Of a stretch of 6,340 nt of DNA, positions 5,820-6,340 are shown piece by piece. The position numbers were made by a program, and so were the translations under genes. This stretch comes from an uncultured Eubacterium sp. (GTDB lineage: Bacteria > Bacillota > Clostridia > Peptostreptococcales > Anaerovoracaceae): positions 1 to 6,340 of the forward strand of contig CAJJPZ010000129.1 of assembly GCA_905193765.1 (NCBI GenBank). The letters run 5' to 3'. Position 1 is the stretch's first letter. Every line of letters begins with the position of its first letter. Under the pieces are notes generated by a model, which saw nothing but the letters and a program-made list of their open reading frames with translations, was not told the DNA's origin and ran no database searches.

Positions 5820-6340
5820 CATTTGTTTTTGCCGGACAGGGTGCTCAGCACACAGGAATGGGCAAAGAAATATCAGAAAACGTCAGCGCAGCTGCTGAAA
5901 TTTTCGCTAAGGCGGATTCGGTAAGACCGGGAACGTCACAGCAGTGCTTCGAGGGAAGCAGCGAGCTTCTTGCTGAAACAAAGAATACACAGCCATGCAT
6001 ATACACTGTAGATATGGCTATGGCAGCAGCACTTGAAGCTAATGGCGTAAAAGCAGACATGGCAGCAGGTTATTCACTGGGAGAACTGGCAGCCCTTGCA
6101 TATGCGGGTTCATTTTCTTTTGATGATGGTCTCGGACTTGTGAGCCAGAGAGGCGCTATCATGCAGAAAGCCTCAGAGTCATGTGACTCAGGTATGATGG
6201 CTGTTCTTAAATTATCAGATGAGAAAATAGAAGAACTCAGCAGCAAATATACGAAAGTATATCCGGTAAACTTCAACTGCAACGGCCAGGTAACTGTGGC
6301 CGGCGACAGGGCGCAGCTGGATCAGTTCAAGGATGATGTC
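5807..6340 (+). CDS. fabD: Malonyl-CoA:ACP transacylase, N-terminal part (cut by window end)
   Basis: The first 178 codons of the enzyme that transfers malonyl from CoA to ACP. The frame is open to the window edge; full-length FabD is about 310 residues, so roughly 130 residues lie outside. Visible landmarks are FVFAGQGAQHTGMG (6-19), GYSLGELAALAYAG (88-101) with nucleophile S90, and R115 in SQRGAIMQK, which binds the malonyl carboxylate in this family. The catalytic histidine near residue 200 falls outside the window. The ATG at 5807 overlaps the last 13 bases of fabK in another frame and follows AAGGAGG (5792-5798) by eight bases, so initiation is both well signalled and probably coupled. 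The gene order acpP-fabK-fabD is the common Firmicutes arrangement, where fabG and fabF usually follow. Confidence 0.96.
   Translation, partial: MGKIAFVFAGQGAQHTGMGKEISENVSAAAEIFAKADSVRPGTSQQCFEGSSELLAETKNTQPCIYTVDMAMAAALEANGVKADMAAGYSLGELAALAYAGSFSFDDGLGLVSQRGAIMQKASESCDSGMMAVLKLSDEKIEELSSKYTKVYPVNFNCNGQVTVAGDRAQLDQFKDDV

Noticed and set aside
4835..6282. Minus-strand open frames opposite fabK and fabD
   Set aside because: Their translations are low-complexity, Ser/Cys/Phe-rich shadows of well-identified plus-strand enzymes, with no independent start signals.

Overview
The window looks like chromosomal DNA of a low-to-moderate GC Gram-positive anaerobe, most likely class Clostridia. The grounds are a T-box leader on an amino-acid gene, strong AGGAGG-type ribosome binding sites, a stand-alone CarD/CdnL-type regulator, and an acpP-fabK-fabD fatty-acid operon that uses the FMN enoyl reductase FabK. 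Genus cannot be fixed by reading alone. No mobile element, CRISPR array, tRNA or rRNA was found.

Layout. Positions 1-372 hold a sigma-A promoter and a complete T-box riboswitch whose specifier codon reads AAC (Asn). It controls asnB (373-1959, +), a glutamine-hydrolysing asparagine synthetase, apparently transcribed alone. A hairpin at 1975-2018 separates asnB from a convergent gene on the minus strand (2024-3088) for an integral-membrane acyltransferase-3 family protein. A 248-bp divergent intergenic region (3089-3336) holds the promoter of a CarD-family RNA-polymerase-binding regulator (3337-3870, TTG start), with a dyad over its -35 box and a separate short inverted repeat. Next comes a membrane-anchored extracytoplasmic protein with a tentative TasA/camelysin-like fold (3986-4501). 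At 4533 a strong promoter, followed by tandem palindromes, opens the fatty-acid synthesis operon: acpP (4642-4866), fabK (4875-5819) and the first 178 codons of fabD (from 5807), which runs off the window.

How it works together. asnB is expected to be read through when uncharged tRNA-Asn accumulates. The fab genes are translationally packed (8-bp gap, then 13-bp overlap) and supply acyl carrier protein, the last reductive step of elongation, and malonyl loading. The acyltransferase, CarD-like regulator and surface protein have no obvious shared pathway. This is mostly housekeeping DNA. The less explained parts are the operator-like dyads at the acpP and carD promoters, the variant synthetase motif in AsnB and the small surface protein.
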